Below, in pieces: positions 1 to 8,972 of a DNA stretch of 42,111 bases. Made by a program: the position numbers and the translations under genes. The notes beneath the pieces are model-generated. The model was not told the DNA's origin. It saw nothing but the letters and a program-made list of their open reading frames with translations, and searched no databases. How positions within the stretch are numbered: position 1 is the stretch's first letter; every line of letters starts with the position of its first letter. The stretch covers positions 18,627 to 60,737 of the forward strand of contig PXQH01000057.1 of NCBI GenBank assembly GCA_003022125.1. The letters run 5' to 3'. This stretch comes from Cyanobacteria bacterium QS_8_64_29. GTDB taxonomy: Bacteria; Cyanobacteriota; Cyanobacteriia; Cyanobacteriales; Rubidibacteraceae.

Positions 1-1
1 G

Positions 2-553
2 CGGCTGATCGAGGCCACGCGCAACATCCAGTTCGGCGATCCCATGGCGGCCGGCACCACCATGGGACCGCTCATCAACGAGCAGCAGTTCGAGCGCGTG
101 CAGCGCTACATCCAGGCCGGCGAGCGCGAAGGCGGCGCCCTGATTGCCGGCGGCAGCGGGTACGAGGCCGTTGCGGGCTACGAGCGCGGCCTGTTTGCCA
201 AGCCCACGATTTTCGATGCAGTCAGCCCCGATATGGCGATCGCGCAGGAGGAAATCTTTGGCCCCGTGCTATCGGTGCTGACTTTCCGCGACGAGGCTGA
301 AGCGCTCGCGCTCGCCAACAACACCACCTACGGCCTGACCGCCGCCGTTTGGACCAAGCACCTGGATACAGCCTTCCGCATGGCCAAAGGCATCCAGGCC
401 GGCACGATTTGGGTCAACACCTACCACAGCTCCGGTCTGGAGCCCACGCTCCCTTACGGCGGTTACAAGCAAAGCGGCTTGGGCCGCGAAATGGGCCAGC
501 CTGGCCTGGCAGAATACCTCGAGACCAAATCCATTCACCTCAAGCTGGGGTAG
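2..553 (+). CDS. Aldehyde dehydrogenase, C-terminal part (5' end outside window)
   Basis: This is the last 183 residues of an NAD(P)-dependent aldehyde dehydrogenase, which oxidises an aldehyde to its acid in the cytoplasm. The reading frame is open from nt 2, so the gene starts upstream of the window. Visible family hallmarks are the EEIFGPVL motif (the Glu that contacts the cofactor ribose), GTIWVNTYH, and the C-terminal PYGGYKQSGLGRE block with the oligomerisation tail. The NAD-binding glycines and the catalytic Cys/Glu lie outside the window. The GYKQSGLGRE signature is frequent in betaine-aldehyde dehydrogenases, but substrate cannot be settled from this fragment. The next gene begins 9 bp downstream on the same strand. 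Confidence 0.9.
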   Translation, partial: RLIEATRNIQFGDPMAAGTTMGPLINEQQFERVQRYIQAGEREGGALIAGGSGYEAVAGYERGLFAKPTIFDAVSPDMAIAQEEIFGPVLSVLTFRDEAEALALANNTTYGLTAAVWTKHLDTAFRMAKGIQAGTIWVNTYHSSGLEPTLPYGGYKQSGLGREMGQPGLAEYLETKSIHLKLG

Positions 554-562
554 CGGTCGGCG

Positions 563-970
563 ATGGGCTTTCGCTACGAGCGCACGGTCCGCCTGGCCGA
601 TACGGATGCAGCGGGGGTGGTCTACTTCGCGCGCGTCTTATCGATGTGCCACGAAGCGTACGAGGCCTCGCTGGAGGCAGCCGGGGTCCCGCTAGCCAGC
701 TGGATTCGCGAGGGCACGATCGCGCTGCCCATCGTGCATGCCCATGCCGATTTTTACCGGCCCCTCAGCTGCGGCGATCAATTGGCTATTGCCCTGGCGC
801 CGCAGCCGCTGGGCGATAGCGAGTTTGCGGTGGCCTATGAGCTCACCGGCCAGGAGCCGACTGGCCCCAAACTGGCTGAGGCCACCACCCGCCACGCCTG
901 CATCCAGCCCCAGCAGCGGCAGCGCATCCCCTTGCCAGTCGCCCTCTGGCAGTGGCTGCAAGCGGCTTAA
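563..970 (+). CDS. 1,4-dihydroxy-2-naphthoyl-CoA hydrolase (hotdog thioesterase)
   Basis: A 135-residue single hotdog-fold thioesterase of the 4-hydroxybenzoyl-CoA thioesterase type. In cyanobacteria this family releases 1,4-dihydroxy-2-naphthoate from its CoA ester in phylloquinone synthesis. The N-terminal block RLADTDAAGVVYFAR holds the catalytic Asp, and the length matches the family. The context supports the assignment strongly: it converges on menE, menC and menA, which make and consume the neighbouring intermediates. Its TAA stop shares four bases (TTAA) with the TAA stop of menE on the other strand. A generic acyl-CoA thioesterase role is the alternative, and is less likely given the neighbours. 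Confidence 0.88.
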   Translation: MGFRYERTVRLADTDAAGVVYFARVLSMCHEAYEASLEAAGVPLASWIREGTIALPIVHAHADFYRPLSCGDQLAIALAPQPLGDSEFAVAYELTGQEPTGPKLAEATTRHACIQPQQRQRIPLPVALWQWLQAA

Positions 971-2358
971 GAGCGCCCCCGCTCGAGCAGCTGGGCGATG
1001 CGGGTGCGATCGCGCTTGCCGCGATCAGTGCGGGGCAGGCGCTCGAGCGCGAGCCAGGTTTTGGGCCGCTTGCAGGCGCTGAGCCCGCGGGCGATGGCCG
1101 CGCGCAACCGCTCGGTGGTGACCTGGGGCGAGCGCGGTATGTAGGCGGCGGCCACGGCCTGGCCCCACACCGGGTCGGGCAGGCCCACCACGCAAGCTTC
1201 GCTGACGAGCCCAGTTTCGAGGAGCGCAGCTTCCACCTCCTCGGGGGCCACGCTCTCGCCGCCGGTAAGGATGGTCTGGCTGCGGCGGCCCACCCAATGC
1301 AGCCGGCCAGCGGCATCCAAATAGCCCCGGTCGTCGCTCAGAAACGGGTCGGGTGGGGAACCGGACTCGCCGTAATAGCCCAGGTAGAGCGAGCTAGCGC
1401 GGATGGCGATCGTGCCGGTTCGGCCGGGTGGCAGCACCGCACCGCTACCATCGCGCACGGTAATGCGCGCGTGGGGCAAGGCCCCACCGCTGCTGTTGCA
1501 GCCCGCCCCAAACGCCGCCGGCGCGAGCGCTGCCACTTGCGCCGCCGTCTCGGTCATGCCGTAGCTGGGGGCCAGCGGGATGCGCTGTGCCCGAGCGGCA
1601 GCCAAAAGCTCGGCCGAGGCCGGCGCTCCCCCCAACAGCACGGCACGAAAGCGGGCCAGCCAGGTGCCAGCGCCCGCCTCCAGCAGCCGCTGTAGCTGCA
1701 GTGGCACTAGCGACAGGAACTGACCCTCGGGGGCGATCGCAGCCCGCCGCTGGGGCGTTAGGGCCTTAAACGGCATCGCTGCGAACTGCCCGCCCGTGAC
1801 CAGCGCCCGCAGGAAGGGCATCAGGCCGCTGACGTGGTATAGCGGCAGGACGTCTAGGGTGTGGGCGGGGACACCTCCCCAATAGCGGGCGAATCCAGCC
1901 GCGGCCGCCATGAGCGTCTCCCAACTGTGCAGGGCAAAGCGGAGCGCCCCCGAGCTGCCGCCGGTGGGGATGGCAACTCGCGCCGCGCGCGCGGCAATGG
2001 CGGGCCGGGGCTCGCCGCCGGTGCGGGGCGCCAGCGGCAGCGCGCCCAAGGTCAAATCGGGCTGCACCCAGCGGCCCACCTGGGCTCGCTCGCGCTGGCC
2101 CCAACAGGGGTTGCCCAAAAACACGTGGCAGTCGGCCGCCACGGCCGCCAACAAGGCAGCCAGAAACCGGTACGGCCGCGGCTCCAGCAGCAACACCCGA
2201 GCCGGGCGGGCAGGTAGCTGCGCCAAGGCCGCGCCGTAGCGCTCGACCAGCGCCTCGAAGGTGGCGCCATCGCAACCGCTCAGCCATTGGCGATGGCGCT
2301 GCCGCTGCAAGCAGGCCCCGGGGGATGCCGTCACGAGCGTGCTGCTTCGCTCAGCCAT
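967..2358 (-). CDS. menE: o-Succinylbenzoate--CoA ligase MenE
   Basis: A 463-residue ANL-superfamily adenylate-forming ligase that activates o-succinylbenzoate to its CoA thioester. The motifs appear in order: the P-loop PTGGSSGALRF near residue 132; YGMTETAAQVA; DRGYLDAAGRLHWVGR with the Asp and Arg that hold the ribose and the hinge; GGESVAPEEVE; and a C-terminal GKRDRTRI supplying the catalytic Lys. At 463 residues it is compact, as is usual for MenE. It starts 28 nt inside the end of menC, so translation is probably coupled. A long open frame on the opposite strand (952-1695) is a GC-codon shadow. The identity rests on the motifs plus the neighbours menC and menA. Confidence 0.92.
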   Translation of the reverse strand: MAERSSTLVTASPGACLQRQRHRQWLSGCDGATFEALVERYGAALAQLPARPARVLLLEPRPYRFLAALLAAVAADCHVFLGNPCWGQRERAQVGRWVQPDLTLGALPLAPRTGGEPRPAIAARAARVAIPTGGSSGALRFALHSWETLMAAAAGFARYWGGVPAHTLDVLPLYHVSGLMPFLRALVTGGQFAAMPFKALTPQRRAAIAPEGQFLSLVPLQLQRLLEAGAGTWLARFRAVLLGGAPASAELLAAARAQRIPLAPSYGMTETAAQVAALAPAAFGAGCNSSGGALPHARITVRDGSGAVLPPGRTGTIAIRASSLYLGYYGESGSPPDPFLSDDRGYLDAAGRLHWVGRRSQTILTGGESVAPEEVEAALLETGLVSEACVVGLPDPVWGQAVAAAYIPRSPQVTTERLRAAIARGLSACKRPKTWLALERLPRTDRGKRDRTRIAQLLERGRS

Positions 2359-3254
2359 GGTTCCACACCAAAGCCCACGGCACGGTCGGCGCTGGCAATT
2401 TGGGCCGCTACCCGCAGGGCTGCCTGCCGGCCGGTGGCCGTCTCTAGGGCCGAGCTGGGCACGGCATCAATGGCGTGGGCCCGGCAAAACCGGCGCAGGC
2501 GCGCCGGCGAGCCGGCAACGGCCACCTTAACGGCCATGGGACCGCGCCAGCCGGCGCGGTGGCAAGCGGCCAAGCGCGCCAGCGTGGCAGCCGACTCATC
2601 CAGCGCCACGGCGGTGGCAAACTCTCCCTGCAGGGCTTGGAGATCCGGCCAGCGCTCGGGTGGCAGCGGCTGCTCCAAAAACTCCACAATCCCGGCGCGA
2701 TCGGCAGCTGCCAGCCACTGCCGGGCAGTCTCGGGCGTGAGGCTGCCGTTGGCATCGAGCCGCAGCCGCGCCGTTGCCGGTAGGGCTTGGCTCAGCCGCT
2801 CGAACTGCGCCAGCTCCACCGGCAGCGGCTGCGTGCCGATTTTGACCTTGAACGTGCGCGCGCCGCTTGCCCAGGCAGCCGGCCAGGCCTGCAAGGCTGC
2901 AGCGCCGCTGGGCAGCAGGTAGCTGTAGCGCAGCGCGGGCAACCCGCGCTCGGGCGATTGCAGCGCCGTCAGGGCCGATTCAAACCCAAACTGGCAGGCC
3001 GGCAACGCATCCGGGATGGCCGTGATCGCAGCCTCGGTGATGGCAGGCTCGGCCTGCCGGCAAAATACCAGCGCCTGGGCCTGGGTCTCGGAGCCAAAGC
3101 GCGGCAGCGGAGCAATCTCGCCCCATCCTACCCGTTCCGCCCCGTCGCTCAGCTGCACCCAGATGCCTTCGCGCACGGACCAGCTGCCCCGCGCGGTGGC
3201 CAGCGGTTGCTGCAGGGGGTGCCGGTAGGGTCGAACGTGCAAGCGGTAGGCCAT
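2331..3254 (-). CDS. menC: o-Succinylbenzoate synthase MenC
   Basis: A 307-residue enolase-superfamily enzyme that dehydrates SHCHC to o-succinylbenzoate. The expected catalytic set is readable: KVKIG (base Lys), LRLDANG, FLEQPL and VALDES (three metal-binding acids, Asp-Glu-Asp), and PMAVKVA (second Lys). The ATG at 3254 is chosen. A GTG one codon upstream (3257) is also possible. The ATG shares bases with the menA stop (TGATG), which indicates translational coupling menA-menC-menE. No key residue is missing. Confidence 0.94.
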   Translation of the reverse strand: MAYRLHVRPYRHPLQQPLATARGSWSVREGIWVQLSDGAERVGWGEIAPLPRFGSETQAQALVFCRQAEPAITEAAITAIPDALPACQFGFESALTALQSPERGLPALRYSYLLPSGAAALQAWPAAWASGARTFKVKIGTQPLPVELAQFERLSQALPATARLRLDANGSLTPETARQWLAAADRAGIVEFLEQPLPPERWPDLQALQGEFATAVALDESAATLARLAACHRAGWRGPMAVKVAVAGSPARLRRFCRAHAIDAVPSSALETATGRQAALRVAAQIASADRAVGFGVEPWLSEAARS

Positions 3255-4165
3255 CACGCCCAGACCAATCCGGCAAAGCCCAAGCTCAGCAGCATGCCGC
3301 TCCAGAAATGGAACTTGACGGCAATGAACTTGCAGCTGCGCACACGCTCGGGTCGGTGGTGGTAGCGCCGGACGTAACGCACCAAGCCGGCGGCAAACGG
3401 CAGGCTGCCTCCCGCAAGCAGGGCCGACGGCGGAAAGAGCCCCACCGCCACAAAGACTGCAACCAAAGCAAAAACCCCAGCCGTCAGCCCACCCAGGACC
3501 TGCGCGCCCCGGGCGGTCCCCAAGCGCACGATGGGCGATCGCTTGCCCGCGCGCTGATCGTCCTCAACTTGGTGAAAGTGCGAGCAGAACAGAATGATGG
3601 TTGTGGTTAGGCCGATGACGGTTGAGGCAGCCCAGGCAGCGCTCGAGAAGGCCTGCGCTTGGGCGTAGTAAGCCGCCGCAATCGCGATGGGGCCAAAGCA
3701 GACAAAGCAAATGGGCTCGCCCCAACCCCGATAGCCCAGCCGAAACGGCGGCCCCTGGTAGCTGTAGCCCAAGCTGCAAGCCAGCAAGACCAGGCCCAAA
3801 ACGGTGAGATCGCGCAACCACCACGCGATCGCGGCCAGTCCCAGCAGGGCGAGGATCAGGCAAGCTTGACTCACCCAGAACACCACCGATTTGCGGCCCG
3901 TGATGTTGACGACTGAGGTCTTTTTGTTGCGATCGACCCCCGTTTCGGCGTCAAAAACATCGTTGCTGAGATTGAGCCACGCAACAATCAAAACGGCGGC
4001 GGCTAAAAAGGTGGCAAAAACCCTAAAATTAAAGGCATTCGTCTCGGCGAATGCGATAGCACTGCCGACCGTAATGGGAACGATAGCAACACTATAAATT
4101 GGCGGCTTGATCGCCGCCCACCAAACACTAAAATCGATCCGATCGGTCCGCCGTTTGAGTGCCAT
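3254..4165 (-). CDS. menA: 1,4-dihydroxy-2-naphthoate phytyltransferase MenA
   Basis: A 303-residue polytopic UbiA-family prenyltransferase. In cyanobacteria MenA attaches the phytyl chain to dihydroxynaphthoate and sets up phylloquinone, the A1 acceptor of photosystem I. Two Asp-rich diphosphate/Mg sites are visible, NDVFDAETGVD near residue 67 and VEDDQRAGKRS in the second half, with about eight or nine hydrophobic segments around them. The start is set at the ATG at 4165 (MALKRRTDRIDF). The open frame runs 69 nt further up, but that extension lacks membrane-protein character. It is first of three coupled genes (menA-menC-menE) and divergent from menF. Confidence 0.93.
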   Translation of the reverse strand: MALKRRTDRIDFSVWWAAIKPPIYSVAIVPITVGSAIAFAETNAFNFRVFATFLAAAVLIVAWLNLSNDVFDAETGVDRNKKTSVVNITGRKSVVFWVSQACLILALLGLAAIAWWLRDLTVLGLVLLACSLGYSYQGPPFRLGYRGWGEPICFVCFGPIAIAAAYYAQAQAFSSAAWAASTVIGLTTTIILFCSHFHQVEDDQRAGKRSPIVRLGTARGAQVLGGLTAGVFALVAVFVAVGLFPPSALLAGGSLPFAAGLVRYVRRYHHRPERVRSCKFIAVKFHFWSGMLLSLGFAGLVWA

Positions 4166-4413
4166 CAACTGCAGCCTTTTGGCCGCTACTGCTCGTTGCG
4201 ATGGCAATGCCCGAGCGGAACCCAAGCCCCGCACGGTTCCCCGCCATTCGCTACAATTATTGCTACGCGAAGCTAGCTAGCAACCTGTCGCTTGGGGGAA
4301 AAAACGGCTCGAGCGAATCGCGCTGCTGCTCGTTTAGAGCACCCTTCTAGACCTACCATTCTGACGCCGCTCGAGCGGATGCGATTATAAAAAAATTTAC
4401 GACGGCTGGTGCC
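4166..4413. promoter_or_regulatory. menA / menF divergent intergenic region
   Basis: This 248-bp gap separates divergent menA and menF and must carry both promoters. On the plus strand a TATAAA at 4386-4391 lies 22 nt before the menF ATG and could be its -10 element; a partial -35 (CTGACG, 4361-4366) lies upstream with a long 19-nt spacer. On the minus strand an AT-rich patch around 4250-4265 could serve menA, but no clean hexamer pair stands out. I find no GTA-N8-TAC NtcA box. No RNA gene was recognised here. Confidence 0.35.
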
Positions 4414-5823
4414 ATGCCCGGTCTGCTGCACTCTCCCCATAGCCTTTCCCTCGAGTGCGATCTCGAGCGATCGCTGCGCTGCGCGCAGGCGATCGCCAAA
4501 AGTCAAAATGCCGAGCGCATCCTGAGCTTCGCCCAGACTGTCGAGCCCCGCGACCCGCTGGCTGCTTACCGAACCCTCGCGCGCGCGGCGGGGCCCACGT
4601 TTTTTTGGCAAAACCGCAGCCGGGGCGAAGCCCTGGCGGCCGGGGGGGCTGCCCGGTCGCTGGCAGCCGGGCCGGGCCACCGCTTTGCGCGCGCTCGCGC
4701 TTTCGTCCGGCGCTGCACCGACCGCCTGCTTCGAGCCGGCGAGCAGCCAGCTGCTGGGGCTGGCCCCTACTTTGCCTGCAGCTTTACCTTCTTTGCCCGG
4801 GGCCGCGGCCCCCGCGCGTTCCCGCCAGCCACTGTCTTGCTGCCCGCCATTCAGCTTGTTTGCCGGCCCCAGGGCTGTACGCTCGTGGCCAATGCCAGCA
4901 TTGGCCCCCACAGCGACCTGGATCGCATCGGCGCTTTGCTAGCGGCGCAATGGCAGGCCGTTTGCCAAGCGCCGCACAGCTTCCCCGATCCGCCCCTTGC
5001 CGAGTGCCGGTTGCAGGCCATCCCGCAATCGCCGGCTGCCTATAAAGGCGCCGTATCGCGCGCGCTGGCCGCCATCCGCAGCGGCAAGCTGCGCAAGATC
5101 GTCCTTGCCCACGCCTTGGAGGTGAGCTCGCCGGTCGCGCTCGAGCCGGTCGCCGCTCTGGAGCGCTTGCGGCAGCGCCATCCCGACTGCTATGTCTTTG
5201 CCACCCGCAACAGCCAGGGCGAGTCGTTTGTGGGCGCCAGTCCCGAGCGGTTGCTGAGCCTCCACGATGGGTGGCTGACCGCCGATGCGCTGGCCGGCTC
5301 GGCCCCGCGCGGCCGCGATGGCGGCGAGGATGCCGAGCGGGCCGCCCAGTTGCGTGCGAGCGCCAAGGAGCAGCGCGAGCACCGGGCCGTGAGCGATGCC
5401 TTGATCCAGCAGCTGCGCGCGCTGGGACTGAAACCGCTGCGATCGCCGCTGCAGCTGCGGCAGCTGTCTCAAATCCAACACCTTTGGACGCCCGTTCAGG
5501 CCCGGTTGGGCCCCAACCTCGATCCGCTCGATATTGCGGCCCGCTTGCATCCCACCCCGGCTGTAGCGGGAACGCCCACCCAGGCCGCTTGCGAGCGCCT
5601 GCACCGTTTTGAGAGCGGCGATCGCGGCCTCTACGCAGCCCCACTGGGGTGGGTCGACGGCCGCGGCAACGGCGAGCTGGTTGTCGGCATTCGCTCGGCC
5701 GCGATCGCGGGCCATCGGGCACGCCTGCATGCCGGTGCCGGCATTGTGGCCGGCTCGGACCCCGAGCGCGAGCTGGCCGAGGTGGAGCTCAAGCAGCGCT
5801 CGCTGCTGTCGGCGCTCGCCTAG
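4414..5823 (+). CDS. menF: Isochorismate synthase MenF
   Basis: A 469-residue chorismate-utilising enzyme that isomerises chorismate to isochorismate, the entry step of phylloquinone synthesis. The C-terminal half is a complete chorismate-binding domain: AVSRALAAIRSGKLRKIVLA, GASPERLLS, LAGSAPRG, HLWTPVQARL, HPTPAVAGTPT, and GIVAGSDPERELAEVELK with the Mg-binding glutamates. The N-terminal 200 residues are variable, as in other cyanobacterial isochorismate synthases. The PTPAVAGTP and AGAGIVAGSDPE blocks fit isochorismate synthase rather than anthranilate or aminodeoxychorismate synthase. Its TAG stop overlaps the stop of the convergent DUF4336 gene (CTAG). Confidence 0.93.
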   Translation: MPGLLHSPHSLSLECDLERSLRCAQAIAKSQNAERILSFAQTVEPRDPLAAYRTLARAAGPTFFWQNRSRGEALAAGGAARSLAAGPGHRFARARAFVRRCTDRLLRAGEQPAAGAGPYFACSFTFFARGRGPRAFPPATVLLPAIQLVCRPQGCTLVANASIGPHSDLDRIGALLAAQWQAVCQAPHSFPDPPLAECRLQAIPQSPAAYKGAVSRALAAIRSGKLRKIVLAHALEVSSPVALEPVAALERLRQRHPDCYVFATRNSQGESFVGASPERLLSLHDGWLTADALAGSAPRGRDGGEDAERAAQLRASAKEQREHRAVSDALIQQLRALGLKPLRSPLQLRQLSQIQHLWTPVQARLGPNLDPLDIAARLHPTPAVAGTPTQAACERLHRFESGDRGLYAAPLGWVDGRGNGELVVGIRSAAIAGHRARLHAGAGIVAGSDPERELAEVELKQRSLLSALA

Positions 5824-7043
5824 ACTTTCTCCCGGCGCGGTGGCAGCAGCCCGCGCCGCATTAGGCTGGCTTCAAGCGATTGGAGCACGGCCAAATCGGC
5901 CTCCGGTAGGGGTTGGCTCTCGGTGCCGGTGGGATCGGCCCCAAAAGCTGGCTCGCGCTCCAGAAACCCGAAGGCTTGCCGGAATTGGGACGGTGTGGCC
6001 TCAATGGGAGCCTGGAAGTGACAGGGCACGATGCGCTCGAAGGGCCAGCTGGCCACGCGATCGGCCCAGGCAATGGTCTCGGCTGGGGCGCGGTTGAGCA
6101 CCAGCGTTTGCAGGATGGGGGCCACAAGGGGAGCGCCGCCTCGCTGCAGGGCCCGAAACGACTGCTGCCAAGTCTCGTTCCAGCGCCACGGCAGGATCCC
6201 AAAGTAGGTCTTTTTGGAGCGATCCGGGGCGCGCAAGGCCTGGCTCAACGCCTGGCCCAGCGGGACGACCTCGGCTGGGCTGGGCCGAAAGTAGAGGGCA
6301 AACAGCACGATGCGCTGCCATCCCTTGCGGCGGCTCTCGGGTCCCTCAGCAACCGCGTCAAAGGCATCGTCGCGGGCGTGGAACATCAGCGGATCGGGAT
6401 TCAGCTGCACCACGGCCGGCGGTTCGCTCGGGACCGAGAGGAGGGTATCGGTCAGCAGCAGGGTCCGCGACGGCCGATGGAACAGCGCGACTTCCTCAAA
6501 CGGCCCGATGCCCAGCGAGATCGGGCCCAGCAGGGCGCAGTCGAATTCGTCGGCAAAGGGGGCTTGGCTGCTCGCTTGCGGCAGCAGCTGCGTCCGCTTG
6601 CCGGGCAGGCCCAGCCAACTCAGCGGCAGGTCGAGCGGAAAGCTCCACTGATCCGGCGCCACCAATACCTGCGCCCGGGGAAAGCGGCGCGCAAACGGGC
6701 CGACAAAAACCTTGTGTTCTACCCCTGAGCTCGTGGGCAGGATGATGTAGCGGACCTCGCCGTGGACAGCTTCCAGCTCGCGCATCAAGCGCACGCACTC
6801 GCGGGTGGGCGCAACGGGGGCATAAACCAGCAATCCCCCTGCCGCCAACCGGACCACCGTCATGCGGATGGGCACGACAACGTAGAAAATGCCCTGCAGC
6901 TGCTCGAAGCTCCAGATGGTCTCGCTAACGATTTCGCGGCGCAGCGTTTGCCGCTTGCCGTAGGGATAGAGCGGCACCGCCGGCCAAAACGGCCAGGCCA
7001 CATCGCCAGGCGAAACGCTGGGCGGAATGCGTTGCCCCCGCAT
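5820..7043 (-). CDS. DUF4336 domain-containing protein
   Basis: A 407-residue protein resembling the DUF4336 family found in cyanobacteria and plastids; function unknown. The typical opening WPFWPAVPLYPYGKR is followed by IWSFEQLQGIFYVVVPIRMT and LVYAPVAPTREC. The middle, with YIILPTSSGVEHK and later TDTLLSV, resembles a metallo-beta-lactamase-type fold, but I cannot see a full HxHxDH metal motif. The start is set at the ATG at 7043. A GTG at 7100 would add 19 residues with no family resemblance. It is convergent with menF and shares a four-base stop overlap. No signal peptide is evident. Confidence 0.75.
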   Translation of the reverse strand: MRGQRIPPSVSPGDVAWPFWPAVPLYPYGKRQTLRREIVSETIWSFEQLQGIFYVVVPIRMTVVRLAAGGLLVYAPVAPTRECVRLMRELEAVHGEVRYIILPTSSGVEHKVFVGPFARRFPRAQVLVAPDQWSFPLDLPLSWLGLPGKRTQLLPQASSQAPFADEFDCALLGPISLGIGPFEEVALFHRPSRTLLLTDTLLSVPSEPPAVVQLNPDPLMFHARDDAFDAVAEGPESRRKGWQRIVLFALYFRPSPAEVVPLGQALSQALRAPDRSKKTYFGILPWRWNETWQQSFRALQRGGAPLVAPILQTLVLNRAPAETIAWADRVASWPFERIVPCHFQAPIEATPSQFRQAFGFLEREPAFGADPTGTESQPLPEADLAVLQSLEASLMRRGLLPPRREKV

Positions 7044-7181
7044 GAGTGCGCTTTGGAAAGGCGCGCCTTGGGTTGGCTGCCCGTGCGGCTCGCGCCGCAC
7101 GCCACGGCAATCTTAGCGCCGCCTGCGGGCTGGCAGTCCCATTGCCTAGCATGGGGGCTGGATGAGACGGGGCCATCCGGC

Positions 7182-8126
7182 ATGAAGGCCGCACCGCCGC
7201 GGACCGAGCGGGATACGGTACCGCTAGCAGCCCACGATCTGTGGAAGTTTTACGGCGATCGCGCGGTCGTTCGGGGGATCGGTTTTGAGCTGGGCGCCGG
7301 CGAAGTCCTGGGGCTTTTGGGCGCCAACGGCGCGGGCAAAACCACCACAGTGGGCATGCTCTACGGCTCGGTAATCCCCAGCCGGGGATTCGTCCGCGTC
7401 GATCGCTACGAGGTGCGCCGCCAGGGACGGCAGGCGCGCTTTTTAATGGGGATCGTTACCCAAGAGGACAACCTCGATCCCGACTTTAATGTTTTTGAGA
7501 ACCTGGCCTACTTCGCCCACTACTACCGCATTACCGGTCGGGCCGCGCAGCACCGTGCGGGCGAGCTGCTCGCCCAAGTGGGCTTGCAGGCCTACAGCCA
7601 GTACCGGATCGACGAACTCTCGGGCGGGCTAAAGCGGCGGTTGGTGCTGGCGCGCGCGCTCATCAACCGCCCGCGCATCGTGTTTTTGGATGAGCCCACC
7701 ACCGGGCTCGATCCGGATGCGCGCCAGGACTTTTGGCGCGCCATTGCCCAGCTCCAGCAGAGCGGCTGCGGCATTGTGCTGACCACGCACTACATGGAAG
7801 AAGCGCAGCGGCTGTGCGATCGGCTATTGCTACTGCAGCAGGGTCAGGTTATTGATAGCGGCCCGCCCGAGGCGCTGATCGAACGCACGGTGGGGGAACA
7901 GGTCATTGAGGTGGCGGGGGTCAGCGAAGCCGAGCTGCAGCCGCTCGCCCGCCAGTACGGCAGCTGGTACCGGCCCTTTGGTAACGGTTACTTGCTAGGG
8001 GGGAGCGCCACCCAGCCCGAGGCGTTTTGGCGCTCGCTCAATGCCATTGAGGGCGCGCGCCCGCAGCGCCGCCGGGCCAACCTAGAAGATGTTTTCCTGC
8101 GCTTGACTGGAACGCAGCTGGATTAG
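7182..8126 (+). CDS. ABC-2 type exporter, ATP-binding subunit
   Basis: A 314-residue ABC ATPase that powers the permease encoded 5 bp downstream. The Walker A is GANGAGKTT near residue 48, the Q-loop is IVTQEDNLDPD, the signature is LSGGLKRR, the Walker B/D-loop is VFLDEPTTGLDP, and the H-loop is TTHYMEEAQ. The Q-loop type and the C-terminal domain of about 80 residues place it with the NodI/DrrA/CcmA-like exporters. The ATG at 7182 is chosen. The frame is open to 6762, but the extra sequence is the complement of the DUF4336 gene. The substrate is unknown; drug, lipid or polysaccharide export are all possible. Confidence 0.88.
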   Translation: MKAAPPRTERDTVPLAAHDLWKFYGDRAVVRGIGFELGAGEVLGLLGANGAGKTTTVGMLYGSVIPSRGFVRVDRYEVRRQGRQARFLMGIVTQEDNLDPDFNVFENLAYFAHYYRITGRAAQHRAGELLAQVGLQAYSQYRIDELSGGLKRRLVLARALINRPRIVFLDEPTTGLDPDARQDFWRAIAQLQQSGCGIVLTTHYMEEAQRLCDRLLLLQQGQVIDSGPPEALIERTVGEQVIEVAGVSEAELQPLARQYGSWYRPFGNGYLLGGSATQPEAFWRSLNAIEGARPQRRRANLEDVFLRLTGTQLD

Positions 8127-8131
8127 ATCGC

Positions 8132-8911
8132 ATGCAGAGCAATCCCGTGACCGCCTGGGGCGTGTACGCCGTTTGGCGGCGCCACGCGCGGGTGTATCAA
8201 AAAACGTGGCTGATCAACAGCCTGCCGCCGCTCTCGGAACCGCTGATTTATTTGGTGGCGTTCGGCTACGGTTTGAGCCCGCTGGTGGGTGAGGTCACCT
8301 ACCAAGCTCGTACGGTCAGCTACCTGACTTTTCTGGCGCCCGGCATGATGGCCGTTGCCGTGCTGTTCCAGTCGTTTTTTGAAGGGGCCTACGGCAGTTT
8401 CATTCGCCTGAGCTTTCAAAAAACCTGGCGCGCGCTGCTCACCTCGCCGCTGACCTTTACGGAAGTGTTTTTGGGGGACTTGCTCTGGGCCACCAGCAAA
8501 GGCATTTTGGCCGGCGTGCTGACCGGTTTGCTGGCTGCGGCTTGGGGATTGTACTCGCTGGGCGAGCTGGTGCTGTCGCTACCGACAATGGGGCTGGGCA
8601 GCCTGCTGTTTGCCGCAGCCGGTTTGCTGACGGCTGGGACCGTGCGAACGGTGGATCAGATCAACATTCCGGTCTTTACGTTTGTCGTGCCCATGTTTAC
8701 CTTCTGCGGCACCTACTTCCCGCGCGAGACGCTGCCCGCTGCTTTGGGGCAAATGGCTGCCGTTCTGCCGCTGTCGGCACTGGTGGACTTGCTGCGCTGG
8801 CCGCTGGGCGTGCCCGGTTGGTGGGGACTGTCGCTGGGATGGCTGTTGCTCTGGACGGCAGTATTGAGCGTACTGGCCTGGCGCCAGATCTATCCGCAGC
8901 TATTTCAGTGA
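8132..8911 (+). CDS. ABC-2 type exporter, permease subunit
   Basis: A 259-residue inner-membrane protein of the ABC-2 (NodJ/DrrB-like) family with about six hydrophobic segments. Examples are LIYLVAFGYGLSPL near residue 37, FLAPGMMAVAVLFQSF near residue 70, and FVVPMFTFCGTYFPRETLP around residue 190; the last block, with its FxGxxFP-like turn, is a hallmark of this permease class. The RLSFQKTWRALLTSPLT segment is the cytoplasmic coupling region. It follows its ATPase by 5 bp, so the two form one exporter, probably a dimer of each subunit. The cargo cannot be predicted. Confidence 0.87.
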   Translation: MQSNPVTAWGVYAVWRRHARVYQKTWLINSLPPLSEPLIYLVAFGYGLSPLVGEVTYQARTVSYLTFLAPGMMAVAVLFQSFFEGAYGSFIRLSFQKTWRALLTSPLTFTEVFLGDLLWATSKGILAGVLTGLLAAAWGLYSLGELVLSLPTMGLGSLLFAAAGLLTAGTVRTVDQINIPVFTFVVPMFTFCGTYFPRETLPAALGQMAAVLPLSALVDLLRWPLGVPGWWGLSLGWLLLWTAVLSVLAWRQIYPQLFQ

Positions 8912-8972
8912 GCGCAAGCCGCTGGTGGCGCGCTCTCGGTTACCTTGGAAACGGTCACTCAAGCGATCCCCT

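Noticed and set aside
952-1695. A 247-codon plus-strand open frame antisense to menE, and many similar antisense frames across the window
   Set aside because: In GC-rich coding DNA the opposite strand stays open by codon bias. The residues are Arg/Ala/Gly/Pro-rich without any domain, while menE on the other strand has all its motifs.
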